Shown here piece by piece: positions 25,251-33,913 of a stretch of 64,000 nt of DNA. The DNA comes from Selenomonadales bacterium. Lineage in GTDB: Bacteria; Bacillota; Negativicutes; Sporomusales; UBA7701. The DNA is taken from positions 21,133 to 85,132 of the forward strand of contig JAHDOI010000029.1 in assembly GCA_018434945.1 (NCBI GenBank), in the 5' to 3' direction. Within the stretch, counting starts at the first letter, position 1. Every line of letters begins with the position of its first letter. Made by a program: the position numbers and the translations under genes. Below the pieces are notes generated by a model, which was given only the letters and a program-made list of their open reading frames with translations, was not told the DNA's origin and did no database searches.

Positions 25251-26930
25251 ATGAATATCGTGATTATCGGCGGCGTCGCCGCCGGGCTTAAGGCTGCGGC
25301 CAAAGCCAGACGCGTCGACCCGAACGCCCGGATTACCGTGGTTGAAAAAGGCAAGATGATTTCTTACGGGGCGTGCGGGCTGCCTTATTATGTGGCCGGC
25401 GACGTCCAGGACATCAACCAACTTATGACTACCCCTGCCGGCGCGGTGCGCAATCAGGCGTTCTTCAAGAGCGTGAAAGATATCGACGTCTTGACCGAGA
25501 CGCTGGCCACCGGCATCGACAGAACCGCCAAGGAAGTAACCGTTAAGGATCTCGCCAGCGGCGAGGAACGGAAACTCCCTTACGACAAGCTGGTGATCGC
25601 CACCGGCGCCGTACCGGTGAAACCGCCGCTGCCGGGGATAGAACTCGGCAACATCTTCCAGCTCTGGCATCCCGATGACGCCAAAACGGTGCGGGCGGGG
25701 CTCGAGCGGGGCAAATTCGAGAACGCCGTCATCATCGGCGCCGGCCTCGTGGGGCTGGAAATGGCCGAAGCCCTCAAATTGTGGGAAGTCAATGTGACCG
25801 TCATCGAAATGCAGCACCAGATATTCCCCGCGTTCCTCGACGAGGAAATCGCCGGCTCGGTGGCCAAATACGCCCGCGAACAGGGCCTGACCCTCCTGAC
25901 CGGCGAAAAAGTCGAGAAATTCACCGGCGACGGTGTTGTGTCAGCCGTGGTCACCGACCAGCGGACCATCCCGGCAGATCTCGTCATCCTCGCCATCGGC
26001 GTTCGGCCGAACGTCGAGCTGGCTAAAAACGCCGGCCTCGCCATCGGCCCGACAGGCGCGATCGCGGTCAACGAAAACCTGCTCACCAGCGACCCCGACA
26101 TCTTCGCCGGCGGCGACTGCGTGGAAAACACCCACATAATCTCCGGCGAGAAGATCTTCACGCCGATGGGCTCCACGGCGAACAAGCACGGCCGGGTGAT
26201 CGGCGATAACCTGCTCGGCGGCGACGAGAAATTCCGCGGCGTCCTCGGCACGGTCGTCGTCAAAGTGCTCGACATGAACGTCGGCAAGACCGGCCTGAGC
26301 GAACGGGACGCCAAACGCCTCGGCTACGATTACGTAACCGCCATGGTAGGCGGCCACGACCGTCCCCACTACATGCCGGGCGCAAAAATCATCACCGTCA
26401 AACTAATCGCCGAAGCAAACACCGGCCGTATCCTCGGCGCCCAGGCATTCGGCGAGGGCGAGATCGCCAAGCGCATCGACATCGTCGCCACCGCCATCAC
26501 TCTCGGCGGGACGGTCGGCGACCTCTTCGACATCGACGTAGCCTACGCACCGCCATTTAACTCGCCGATCGACAATGTGGCGGTCGCCGCGCTGGCCGTT
26601 CTCAACAAGCTGGCCGGCAGGCTCAAGGGCATCACCTCGCTGACGGCCAAAGAGAAGATTGCTGCCGGCAAAACGGTCTTCCTAGATGTCCGCACCCCCG
26701 ACGAATGCAAGCAGCAGGGGCGGTTGGCCTGTCCGAACGTCAAATACATCCCGCTAGGCCAGCTCCGCAGCAGGCTGGCGGAACTCAGCAAGGACGACGA
26801 GATCGTCGCTTTCTGCAAGATAAGTCTCAGGGGCTACGAAGCGGCCCTCATCCTCGAGGGCGAAGAATTCAAGAACGTGCAGGTCATGGAGGGCGGCATC
26901 AACGCCTGGCCCTTCGAGTGCGAGAAATAG
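25251..26930 (+). CDS. CoA-disulfide reductase-type flavoprotein with C-terminal rhodanese domain
   Basis: 559 aa. FAD-binding IIGGVAAGLKAAAKARR, redox cysteine C42 in SYGACGLPYY (single-cysteine type), NADH-binding VIIGAGLVGLEMAEAL, and the FAD motif IFAGGDCVE. After the dimerisation domain comes a rhodanese module (about 465-559) with the active-site loop AFCKISLRG. CoADR-Rhd proteins reduce CoA disulfide or polysulfide/persulfide. A TTG precedes the ATG directly; the ATG matches the family. Confidence 0.92.
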   Translation: MNIVIIGGVAAGLKAAAKARRVDPNARITVVEKGKMISYGACGLPYYVAGDVQDINQLMTTPAGAVRNQAFFKSVKDIDVLTETLATGIDRTAKEVTVKDLASGEERKLPYDKLVIATGAVPVKPPLPGIELGNIFQLWHPDDAKTVRAGLERGKFENAVIIGAGLVGLEMAEALKLWEVNVTVIEMQHQIFPAFLDEEIAGSVAKYAREQGLTLLTGEKVEKFTGDGVVSAVVTDQRTIPADLVILAIGVRPNVELAKNAGLAIGPTGAIAVNENLLTSDPDIFAGGDCVENTHIISGEKIFTPMGSTANKHGRVIGDNLLGGDEKFRGVLGTVVVKVLDMNVGKTGLSERDAKRLGYDYVTAMVGGHDRPHYMPGAKIITVKLIAEANTGRILGAQAFGEGEIAKRIDIVATAITLGGTVGDLFDIDVAYAPPFNSPIDNVAVAALAVLNKLAGRLKGITSLTAKEKIAAGKTVFLDVRTPDECKQQGRLACPNVKYIPLGQLRSRLAELSKDDEIVAFCKISLRGYEAALILEGEEFKNVQVMEGGINAWPFECEK

Positions 26931-26952
26931 AACCTGTCGCTTAAAGCAACGT

Positions 26953-26980
26953 AAAAAAGAGCCGTCAACGGCTCTTTTTT
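26953..26980. terminator. Bidirectional intrinsic terminator
   Basis: AAAAAAGAGCCG TCAA CGGCTCTTTTTT between convergent genes. Confidence 0.93.
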
Positions 26981-26984
26981 GTGC

Positions 26985-27452
26985 TTAAAAATACGGTTCG
27001 GCCACCGGCGCCGCCTGCTGGGGGTCCCAGACGATGGCCGCGGACAGGATGGTAAGGGTCTTCATCTCGGGGGTGTCCTTGACGATATCGAGGACGGCGG
27101 CACGGAATTCGGGCACCTCCATCAGCTTGAGGATGGCGGCCCGCATTTCGGGCGACTGGATGTTTTCCGACAGGGCCTTGACCATCTCCGGCGATTTAAT
27201 CATTTCCGCCAGTCGGGCCTTGCCCTCCGGCGAGCGCAGGTAGAGCATGACCTGGTGCTTGACCGCCGCCTGGACCTCGGGATTGTTGAGGCCTGTTTCG
27301 ATGAGCGCCGCCACCATTTTCTGGTCCGGAGCGACGCGCTGGCCGATGATGAAGGTATTGAAAAAAATGGCTGCCGAAAGCCATAGCCCCAGGGTGACGA
27401 CGAGCCCGGTGGTTAGCCCGGCCGCCAGCCAGGGCGATAATTTCTGCAACAC
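26985..27452 (-). CDS. GerD-like membrane-anchored protein
   Basis: 155 aa starting at GTG, 8 nt after AAAGGAG. One N-terminal membrane helix (residues 8-30), then repeated amphipathic helices with the units SPEMVKAL, SPEMRAAIL, VPEFRAAVLDIV and TPEMKTL. This repeat style resembles the spore germination scaffold GerD, but GerD is a lipoprotein and no lipobox is seen here. The open frame extends far upstream through the rhomboid region without coding meaning. GerD-like role is a guess from pattern. Confidence 0.55.
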   Translation of the reverse strand: MLQKLSPWLAAGLTTGLVVTLGLWLSAAIFFNTFIIGQRVAPDQKMVAALIETGLNNPEVQAAVKHQVMLYLRSPEGKARLAEMIKSPEMVKALSENIQSPEMRAAILKLMEVPEFRAAVLDIVKDTPEMKTLTILSAAIVWDPQQAAPVAEPYF

Positions 27453-27508
27453 AGCGCCAACTCCTTTGCCGTTTGCAGATAGGTTGGCCGGGAAGGGGGC
27501 CGAATATA

Positions 27509-28168
27509 CTACTCCTTGACGAATCTGACCAGTACGAAGCCGGCGGCGAAGCCGCCGATATGCGCCCACCAGGCGATATTCGTGCCGGCCATGAAGAGGG
27601 AAGCGGCACCCTGGTAAAGCTGAAGGAAGAACCACAGCGGCAGGAAGAGCAGGGCAGGTATCTGCAGGATAGGAAAGATGGGGAAAAGGGGTACGAGGGT
27701 GGCGATGCGGGCCCGCGGGAAAAGCATCAGATAGCCGCCCAGCACGCCGGAAATGGCGCCGCTGGCCCCCACAGTGGGGATCGTGGAACCGGGGTCGACG
27801 ACGATCTGGGCCGCGTTGGCGATTACCCCGCACAGAATATAGAAAAGCAGAAAACGGGCCTTGCCCAGCCTGTCTTCGATATTGTCGCCGAAGATCCACA
27901 GATACCACATATTGCCGAGGATGTGCATCCAGCCGCCGTGGAGGAAGAGGTTGGCGAAGAGCGGCACATACGTGGCGGGCTGGAAGGGCTCGCGGATCAA
28001 GCGGGCAATGAAGTCCGCCGGCACGAGGCCCCAGGTGTTGATGAAGCTGGCCAGCGCGGCGTCGCTGAGAATAAGCTCCTGGTAGAAGAAATAAAAGTTG
28101 GCGACGATCAGCGCGACGGTCACCAGCGGCCAGGAGCGGGACGGGATGTTGTCGCGGAGGGGAAACAC
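27509..28168 (-). CDS. Rhomboid-family intramembrane serine protease
   Basis: 219 aa with six membrane helices. Catalytic serine S136 lies in GASGAISG and the histidine H203 in HIGGFAAG; HGGWMHILGNM is the conserved loop-1 motif. Cleaves within membrane helices of unknown substrates. Divergent from the photoproduct-lyase homologue; 56 bp upstream of the GerD-like gene in the same direction. Confidence 0.93.
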   Translation of the reverse strand: MFPLRDNIPSRSWPLVTVALIVANFYFFYQELILSDAALASFINTWGLVPADFIARLIREPFQPATYVPLFANLFLHGGWMHILGNMWYLWIFGDNIEDRLGKARFLLFYILCGVIANAAQIVVDPGSTIPTVGASGAISGVLGGYLMLFPRARIATLVPLFPIFPILQIPALLFLPLWFFLQLYQGAASLFMAGTNIAWWAHIGGFAAGFVLVRFVKE

Positions 28169-28295
28169 AGCTCGAACCTCCTGTCAGGATGCTTATTACT
28201 ATTCTATAGCCCTGCCGGCACTTTCGCCAGTACTGACGGAAATTTTCCTCCCGCAAGGGGATACTATCAGCGAAAAAAGCGCGAGGGGTGGACGC

Positions 28296-29321
28296 ATGCA
28301 ACGCTTTGTTCCCGTCAGGGCCTATTTCGAGCCGGCATCCATGGATTATCCTCTTGGGCGCAAGCTTTACGACAGCCTGCGGTCGGTGAAAGTGCCGGTT
28401 CAGCTGACCGGCTCTCATAACCGGGTGACCGGGATTCCGGGCAAAACCGCCGCGGAGGCCTACCGCGAGGCAAAAAGGACCCTCGTTGTCGGGGTGAGAA
28501 AAAGCGTCGACTTCGCGACCTGCAAGCCGTCGGCCCACTACCAGCTGCCGCTCAACACCAGTTGCCCGGGAATGTGCGAATACTGCTACCTCGCCACCAC
28601 CCTGGGCCGGCGGCCATACCTGAGGGTATACGTCAACATCGGGGAAATCCTGGCCAAAGCCGGCGAATATATTGGGGAGCGTGCCCCGGAAATAACGGTG
28701 TTCGAGGGAGCGGCGACCTCCGACCCCATCCCCACCGAATACCTGACCGGCCTATTGCGCACCACCATCGAACACTTCGGCCGCGAGCCCCTTGGGCGCT
28801 TCCGCTTTGTCACCAAACACGACGACGTAGGGCCCCTTTTGGGCGCCGAGCACAACGGCCACACCCGCTTCCGCTTCAGCCTCAACGCTGCGGCCGTCAT
28901 CCGCCGGTACGAGCATCGCACCCCCGGACTGGAGGAAAGGGTGGCGGCCGCAGCGCAGGTCGCCCGAGCCGGGTACCCGCTGGGCTTCATTATCGCCCCC
29001 ATCTTCCACTACCCCGCCTGGCGGGAGGATTACGCCGACCTTTTCCGCAGCCTGGCCGCGGCTCTGCCGGAGTCGGCCGCGCAGGACCTGACCTTCGAAT
29101 TCATCACCCACCGTTTCACCAAACGGGCCAAGGCCAACATCGCCGCCGTCTTCCCCGAAACCGGCCTGCCCATGGACGAGGAAGAGCGCAAATATAAATT
29201 CGGCCAGTTCGGCTACGGCAAATACGTCTACGACGCCGACACGATGCGCGCCATCCGCGACTTCATGCACGAGCAGGCGGGCCGGTTTTTCCCGGCGGCC
29301 AAAGTAGAATATTTCGTATGA
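28296..29321 (+). CDS. Spore photoproduct lyase homologue lacking the hydrogen-donor cysteine
   Basis: 341-aa radical SAM protein. The cluster motif is C90-x3-C94-x2-C97 (CPGMCEYC), at the same numbering as the Geobacillus enzyme. SPL repairs the 5-thyminyl-5,6-dihydrothymine lesion in germinating spores. Known SPLs carry FEAACTSD, whose cysteine (140 or 141) gives a hydrogen atom back to the substrate; here the segment is FEGAATSD with alanine at 140. The rest of the fold is conserved. ATG 28296 follows GAGGGGTGG. Repair with another H donor, or another function, is possible. Confidence 0.85.
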   Translation: MQRFVPVRAYFEPASMDYPLGRKLYDSLRSVKVPVQLTGSHNRVTGIPGKTAAEAYREAKRTLVVGVRKSVDFATCKPSAHYQLPLNTSCPGMCEYCYLATTLGRRPYLRVYVNIGEILAKAGEYIGERAPEITVFEGAATSDPIPTEYLTGLLRTTIEHFGREPLGRFRFVTKHDDVGPLLGAEHNGHTRFRFSLNAAAVIRRYEHRTPGLEERVAAAAQVARAGYPLGFIIAPIFHYPAWREDYADLFRSLAAALPESAAQDLTFEFITHRFTKRAKANIAAVFPETGLPMDEEERKYKFGQFGYGKYVYDADTMRAIRDFMHEQAGRFFPAAKVEYFV

Positions 29322-29324
29322 AAA

Positions 29325-29350
29325 GAAGCCCTTGCGTCAGCAAGGGCTTC
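29325..29350 (-). terminator. Intrinsic terminator
   Basis: GAAGCCCTTGC GTCA GCAAGGGCTTC; the T run (TTTT) lies on the minus-strand side, so it mainly ends the DUF2680 gene. Confidence 0.8.
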
Positions 29351-29361
29351 ACCTTCAATCG

Positions 29362-29760
29362 CTACTGATTTACGGCCGGCTGCTGCGGCTGCTGGAAGCA
29401 GGGGCCGCGTCCGCCCTGGCCGAAGCCGGGGCCCTTGCCGTGGCCTCTCCCGAAGCCTTTGCCCATCATGCCGGGGCCGTATCCCTGGCTCATGCGCTCT
29501 TTCATCCAGGCTATGCGCTGGTCGGCCTGCTCCTGGGTCATGTAGCCGAAGTTCACATACTTCTGCATGATCTCTTTCCTGGTCTCGAACATCTTTTCAT
29601 AGAGAGGGGCGAGTTCCTTCTTCTGGTCATCGGTCAGGGTGATGGCCTGGCGCTGCGGGCCGAGGGGCGGGTTCTGGCCCGGGGCGGCGCTCGCCACCAG
29701 CGAAGCGGCGACCACCAGAATCATGGCTACGAGGGTGACGATGGCGATAGTTTTTTTCAT
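29362..29760 (-). CDS. Secreted DUF2680-type protein
   Basis: 132 aa. Signal peptide in residues 1-26 (AIVTLVAMILVVAASLVASAA). The mature part has LTDDQKKELAPLYEKMFETRKEIMQKYVNFGYMTQEQAD, read as a DUF2680 helical hairpin, then a Gly/Met/Phe-rich tail with PGMMGKGFGRG and HGKGPG that may bind metal. Start follows AAGGAGG. Similar to small Spy/CpxP-like exported proteins of anaerobes; function unknown. Confidence 0.8.
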   Translation of the reverse strand: MKKTIAIVTLVAMILVVAASLVASAAPGQNPPLGPQRQAITLTDDQKKELAPLYEKMFETRKEIMQKYVNFGYMTQEQADQRIAWMKERMSQGYGPGMMGKGFGRGHGKGPGFGQGGRGPCFQQPQQPAVNQ

Positions 29761-29943
29761 GACATGTTCCTCCTTGAGGTTTATTTGCTTTTATTATAAA
29801 AAACCAATTTGGCGAAAATATGGCGCAGTTGTGACAAAAATGTGAAACATGCGGGCCGGCAGGGAAAAATAACCATGATGCAGGGAATGCGCCGCCCAAA
29901 ACGGAATAATAGACCCATAACACTGCGAAGCGAGGTGGCCCGC

Positions 29944-30327
29944 GTGATAGTGGGTATCGGCATCGACATAATCGAGATCGAGCGCATCGGAGCGGCCGTA
30001 GAGCGGGATGGTTTCGTCCGCCGCGTCTTCACCGCCGCCGAGCGCGAATATTGCGACGGGCGGGGCGTGCAGCGGCCGGCCTCCTACGCCGCCCGTTTCG
30101 CCGGCAAGGAAGCGGTCATGAAAGCCTTCGGCACCGGCCTGTCGGCAGGCACCTGGCAGGACGTCGAGATACTCGCGGATGCAAACGGACGGCCGGAGGT
30201 CAAACTCAGCGGCCGCTTCGGAGAACTGGCCGCGAAAATGAGCGTGTCAGCTGTCCACATCTCACTGACCCATGCCCGCGAATACGCGGCCGCGCAGGCT
30301 GTCCTGCTGGGAGGCGAACAAAGATGA
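29944..30327 (+). CDS. acpS: Holo-[acyl-carrier-protein] synthase
   Basis: 127 aa, trimeric phosphopantetheinyl transferase that activates ACP. Metal ligands lie in GIGIDIIEIERI and RFAGKEAVMKAFG. GTG start at 29944 is 7 nt after GAGGTGG. Overlaps nnr by 4 bp (ATGA). In Bacillus the acpS region also holds alr and the EndoAI/EndoA pair; here the toxin-antitoxin genes follow but alr lies 6 kb away. Confidence 0.95.
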   Translation: MIVGIGIDIIEIERIGAAVERDGFVRRVFTAAEREYCDGRGVQRPASYAARFAGKEAVMKAFGTGLSAGTWQDVEILADANGRPEVKLSGRFGELAAKMSVSAVHISLTHAREYAAAQAVLLGGEQR

Positions 30328-31874
30328 AGGTGGCTACGGCGGCGGAGATGCGCCGGATCGACGAACGGGCCATGAAAGAATACGGCCTCGCCGGCATTGC
30401 CCTGATGGAAAACGCCGGCGGCGAGGTGGCCCGCAGGGTCGCCGCCATCCTCGGCGGCGCGGCCGACAAGAAAGTTTGCATATTCTGCGGAAAAGGGAAC
30501 AACGGCGGCGACGGCTTCGTAGCCGCCCGCCACCTGGCCGCCCGCGGGGCCAAAGTCAAGCTCTTCCTGCTGGGGGCGAAAAGCGCCGTTGGCGGCGACG
30601 CCCTCGCAAACCTCGAAATCCTTCTCAAAATGGGGACCGAGGTCATCGAAATCACCGGCGAGCGCGACTGCGACAAAGCGGCGCTGGCGACAGCCTTCGC
30701 CGACCTCCTGGTTGACGCCCTCCTCGGCACGGGATTCAGCGGCGAAATCAGCGGCGACCTCGCCGCGATTGTAAAGATAATCAACGCTTCCGGCAAGCCC
30801 GTCGTCGCCGTCGACATCCCCACCGGCATCGACGCCGACACCGGCCGCGTTCGGGGAGCGGCCGTCTGTGCGGCCCATACCGTCACCTTCGGACTGCCCA
30901 AACCGGGCCTCATCTTCCAGCCCGGTGCTTCCCATGCCGGCTCACTGACCGTCGCCGACATCGGACTGCCGGCCGCACTCCTCGCCGACGCCGCCATCCG
31001 GCAAAACACCGTCACCGCCGGCCTTGTCCGCCGTCTACTGCCGACTCGCGCCCCCTGGGCCCACAAAGGCACGGGCGGCCGGGCCGCGCTCGTCGCCGGC
31101 TCGCCGGGGCTCACCGGCGCCGCCGCCCTCGCCGCGATGGCGGCGGTGCGCGCCGGGGCGGGCCTTGTCACGCTGGGGATTGCCGCCGGCCTCAACGCCA
31201 TAATGGAAATCAAGCTGACCGAAGTCATGACAAAGCCGCTGCCCGAAGAGACCGACGGCGTCGTCGGGCAGGCGGCCATCGAAGAAATCGCCGTCATGGC
31301 GCAAAATGCCGACGTACTCGCCCTGGGGCCGGGCCTCGGACGTGCCGGGGAAACCTTCGCCGCCGTGCGGGAAATCGTGCGCACCGTCCCCTGCCCGCTC
31401 GTCATCGACGCCGACGGTCTGAATGCCCTTGCCGGCCACACCGAGATCCTGCTCGAAACCGAAGCCATCGCCGTCCTGACACCCCATCCGGGCGAACTTG
31501 CTCGTCTGACGGGGCGCCCCCTGCCCGTCATCAACGCAGACAGGCTCGGGGCTGCACGCGACGCGGCCGCCAGCCTGGGCTCAATCGTCGTACTCAAAGG
31601 GCCGGGCACAGTGATAGCGTATCCTGACGGCGAAGTATTCATCAACACCAGCGGCAACGCCGCCTTGGCCACCGGCGGCACCGGCGACGTACTGACAGGC
31701 GTCATCGCCGCCCTCATCGCTCAGGGCCTCACCAGCCACGACGCTGCCGTCGCCGGCGTATTCCTCCACGGCCTGGCAGGCGAGACGGCATCCAGCGCGG
31801 GACTGGTCGGTATGGCGGCCGGCGACCTTCTCGCGGCCCTGCCGGCGGCTATCGCCTCGCTGCACAACACCTGA
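30324..31874 (+). CDS. nnr: Bifunctional NAD(P)H-hydrate epimerase/dehydratase
   Basis: 516 aa, repairs damaged NAD(P)H hydrates. Residues 1-215 are the YjeF_N epimerase (GNNGGDGFVAARHL); residues 225-510 are the ADP-dependent dehydratase (ribokinase-like: LTPHPGELARL and NTSGNAALATGGTGDVLTG). Start ATG overlaps the acpS stop. Confidence 0.95.
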   Translation: MKVATAAEMRRIDERAMKEYGLAGIALMENAGGEVARRVAAILGGAADKKVCIFCGKGNNGGDGFVAARHLAARGAKVKLFLLGAKSAVGGDALANLEILLKMGTEVIEITGERDCDKAALATAFADLLVDALLGTGFSGEISGDLAAIVKIINASGKPVVAVDIPTGIDADTGRVRGAAVCAAHTVTFGLPKPGLIFQPGASHAGSLTVADIGLPAALLADAAIRQNTVTAGLVRRLLPTRAPWAHKGTGGRAALVAGSPGLTGAAALAAMAAVRAGAGLVTLGIAAGLNAIMEIKLTEVMTKPLPEETDGVVGQAAIEEIAVMAQNADVLALGPGLGRAGETFAAVREIVRTVPCPLVIDADGLNALAGHTEILLETEAIAVLTPHPGELARLTGRPLPVINADRLGAARDAAASLGSIVVLKGPGTVIAYPDGEVFINTSGNAALATGGTGDVLTGVIAALIAQGLTSHDAAVAGVFLHGLAGETASSAGLVGMAAGDLLAALPAAIASLHNT

Positions 31875-31990
31875 GCGCAGCTGGCAATATTTGCGTTTGA
31901 CGGCATAATTTGCGTCTTGCCAATGCATACTTAACCATGATACAGTACAAGCGGATATCCAGCCATTGACAGGCATAAAACGCCTATCCG

Positions 31991-32034
31991 GTATATCAAC
32001 ATCGTTGACATTAGTATATCAATACTCATATAAT
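31991..32034 (+). promoter_or_regulatory. Promoter with direct repeats for the toxin-antitoxin operon
   Basis: TTGACA (32005-32010), 18-bp spacer, TATAAT (32029-32034). Two direct copies of GTATATCAA (31991-31999 and 32014-32022, period 23 bp) lie before the -35 and inside the spacer, well placed for repression by the ribbon-helix-helix antitoxin. Confidence 0.75.
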
Positions 32035-32084
32035 GATTATATATTATGTTTATCTTGTGCATAACCTGAGGCGGGGGTGATGGT

Positions 32085-32360
32085 GTGGCCGAGTTAAAGC
32101 GTATCATGATAAGCATCCCTAACAGCTTGCTCCAGGAAGTCGACGGCTTTATAGCCATGGAGAAGCTTAGCCGCAGTCAATTCGTGCGGGAAGCCATGCG
32201 CCTCTACATCGAGGAACGCAAACGCAAGGCTGTTAGAGATATGATGCGCAAAGGCTACCAGGAGATGGCCGTCATAAACCTGGCCCTGGCTGAGGAAGGC
32301 CTCACCGCCGACGTGGAAGTGTACGAGATGATGCCCACCTTGCTAGTGGAGCGTGAATAG
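32085..32360 (+). CDS. Ribbon-helix-helix antitoxin, EndoAI-type
   Basis: 91 aa starting at [22 protein letters not shown] and [16 protein letters not shown] form the CopG/Arc ribbon-helix-helix dimer unit; the C-terminal half would wrap the toxin. Neutralises the MazF-type toxin downstream and probably represses its own promoter. One base separates its stop and the toxin start. Confidence 0.92.
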   Translation: MAELKRIMISIPNSLLQEVDGFIAMEKLSRSQFVREAMRLYIEERKRKAVRDMMRKGYQEMAVINLALAEEGLTADVEVYEMMPTLLVERE

Positions 32361-32361
32361 G

Positions 32362-32712
32362 ATGATCGTTAAGCGCGGGGATATTTATTATGCAAACCTG
32401 AGCCCGGTGGTCGGATCGGAACAGGGGGGGCACCGGCCCGTGCTGGTCATTCAAAACGATGTTGGCAATAAGTACAGTCCCACCGTTATCGTCGCCGCTA
32501 TCACATCCCAGATATCCAAGGCGAAATTGCCGACACACGTTGAGATCAGCGCCAAACAGTTCAACCTCGACAAAGATTCGGTCATACTGCTGGAACAGCT
32601 CAGAACAATCGATAAACGCCGCTTGAAAGAGAAAATCACTCATTTGAGCGAAGAAGTCATGGCAAAAGTCGACGAGGCCACCAGGATAAGCCTGGGGCTC
32701 ATTATGCTTTGA
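32362..32712 (+). CDS. MazF/PemK-type endoribonuclease toxin (EndoA/NdoA)
   Basis: 116 aa. [29 protein letters not shown] is the MazF core with catalytic R of GGHRP, followed by TSQ and [13 protein letters not shown]. Cleaves mRNA at short sequences (UACAU in B. subtilis; specificity here not known). ATG 32362 preferred over an overlapping GTG. Single-operon pair ended by a terminator. Confidence 0.95.
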   Translation: MIVKRGDIYYANLSPVVGSEQGGHRPVLVIQNDVGNKYSPTVIVAAITSQISKAKLPTHVEISAKQFNLDKDSVILLEQLRTIDKRRLKEKITHLSEEVMAKVDEATRISLGLIML

Positions 32713-32719
32713 TTTGCGG

Positions 32720-32745
32720 ATAGGCGCTCGTGTGCCTATTTTTTT
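32720..32745 (+). terminator. Intrinsic terminator of the toxin-antitoxin operon
   Basis: ATAGGC n8 GCCTAT followed by TTTTTT. Confidence 0.85.
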
Positions 32746-32822
32746 AATGTCCGCCCGGTTAACACTAATAAGCGATGTATCATAATAAGCTGCCGACAAC
32801 GCAAATACCGAGGAGGAAAAAG

Positions 32823-33692
32823 ATGCAGTTCAGACGAAGCTGGGCATTCGCCCTGGCAGCGCTGGCGCTGTCGCTGGCCATCGCGGCCGGGTGCGGCGCG
32901 CCTGCGGCCGACCGGGCAAAGGTGGACAACCTGGTAGTCAACGTCATCGACGTCGGACAGGGGGACGCCATCCTCATCCGCACCCCCGGTCAGGTCACCC
33001 TGATCGACAGCGGCGACGTTCCGGCCAGGGACAAACTTGTTGCCTACATAAAGAAACAGGGCGTAAAAACCATCGACACACTCATCGTCACCCATCCTCA
33101 CGCCGACCATATCGGCGGGGCCGTCGCCATCCTCGACAACTTTGCAGTCAAGCGGGTTTACGACAGCGGGCAGGTGACGACCAGCAGCCTCTACCGCCAA
33201 TACCTCGCAACCGTGCAGAAAAAGAACATCGCCTTCGCGCTGCTTGCCGACGGCAAAGAAATCGACATCGGCGGCGGCACGCTCAAGATATTGAACCCAC
33301 CCGTGCCGCCTTTCGCAAGCGAAGCCGGCCTCAACAACAACTCGATCGTCGCCCGGCTCGTATACGGCAACTTCGCGCTGCTGCTCGCCGCCGACGCCGA
33401 GCAGGAAGCCGAGGCGGGCATGGTCAAGAAATACGGCTCCGGCCTGAAAAGCCAGGTGCTCAAAAGCGGCCACCATGGCAGCCGCACCTCGTCCTCGCCC
33501 GCCTTCCTTAAGGCTGTCGCCCCCGAAGCGGCCGTAATCTCCGTAGGTGCCAACAACGAGTATCACCATCCCCACCCCTCGGTCCTGAAGCGTTACGGAG
33601 ACCGCAAAATCAAAGTCTACCGCACCGACACCGACGGCGCGGTCACGATCGCCAGCGACGGTAAAACCTATACAATCACCAAGGAGAGATGA
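32823..33692 (+). CDS. ComEC/Rec2-type metallo-beta-lactamase lipoprotein
   Basis: 289 aa. Signal peptide with lipobox IAAGC (cysteine near residue 24), then a metallo-beta-lactamase domain with THPHADHIGG and KSGHHGSRTSS. It matches the soluble hydrolase domain of ComEC without the channel, as exported anaerobe proteins do. Probably a surface nuclease or phosphodiesterase. Start follows GAGGAGG. A DUF3006 gene follows 1 bp later. Confidence 0.92.
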   Translation: MQFRRSWAFALAALALSLAIAAGCGAPAADRAKVDNLVVNVIDVGQGDAILIRTPGQVTLIDSGDVPARDKLVAYIKKQGVKTIDTLIVTHPHADHIGGAVAILDNFAVKRVYDSGQVTTSSLYRQYLATVQKKNIAFALLADGKEIDIGGGTLKILNPPVPPFASEAGLNNNSIVARLVYGNFALLLAADAEQEAEAGMVKKYGSGLKSQVLKSGHHGSRTSSSPAFLKAVAPEAAVISVGANNEYHHPHPSVLKRYGDRKIKVYRTDTDGAVTIASDGKTYTITKER

Positions 33693-33693
33693 C

Positions 33694-33912
33694 ATGCGCG
33701 TAAGGGTGGTACTGGACAGGTTCGAAGGCGACAAGGCCGTGCTCCTCGTCGGCGACGCCGAACAAAGCGTCGCCTGGCCGCGGGCGTTTCTCCCGGACGG
33801 CGCCGCGGAGGGCGACGTCCTGTGGCTGGCGCTGAGCATCGACAGCGAAGCGACCCGCGTAGCCAAGGAGGAGGCGGAAGACCTATTGCGCAAATTATTG
33901 AACGGCGGCTAA
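33694..33912 (+). CDS. DUF3006 domain protein
   Basis: 72-aa small beta-barrel-like protein (VVLDRFEGDKAVLLVGD...PDGAAEGDVLWLAL). DUF3006 genes very often sit next to ComEC-like hydrolases, as here with a 1-bp gap. Function unknown. A palindromic repeat begins 1 bp after its stop. Confidence 0.88.
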   Translation: MRVRVVLDRFEGDKAVLLVGDAEQSVAWPRAFLPDGAAEGDVLWLALSIDSEATRVAKEEAEDLLRKLLNGG

Positions 33913-33913
33913 C

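Noticed and set aside
26985..28538. Single 517-codon minus-strand frame spanning two genes
   Set aside because: Only the last 155 codons code (GerD-like); the rest runs in the wrong frame through rhomboid.
30206..31717. 503-codon minus-strand frame opposite nnr
   Set aside because: Shadow of a confidently identified gene; Ser/Ala/Arg-rich reverse translation.
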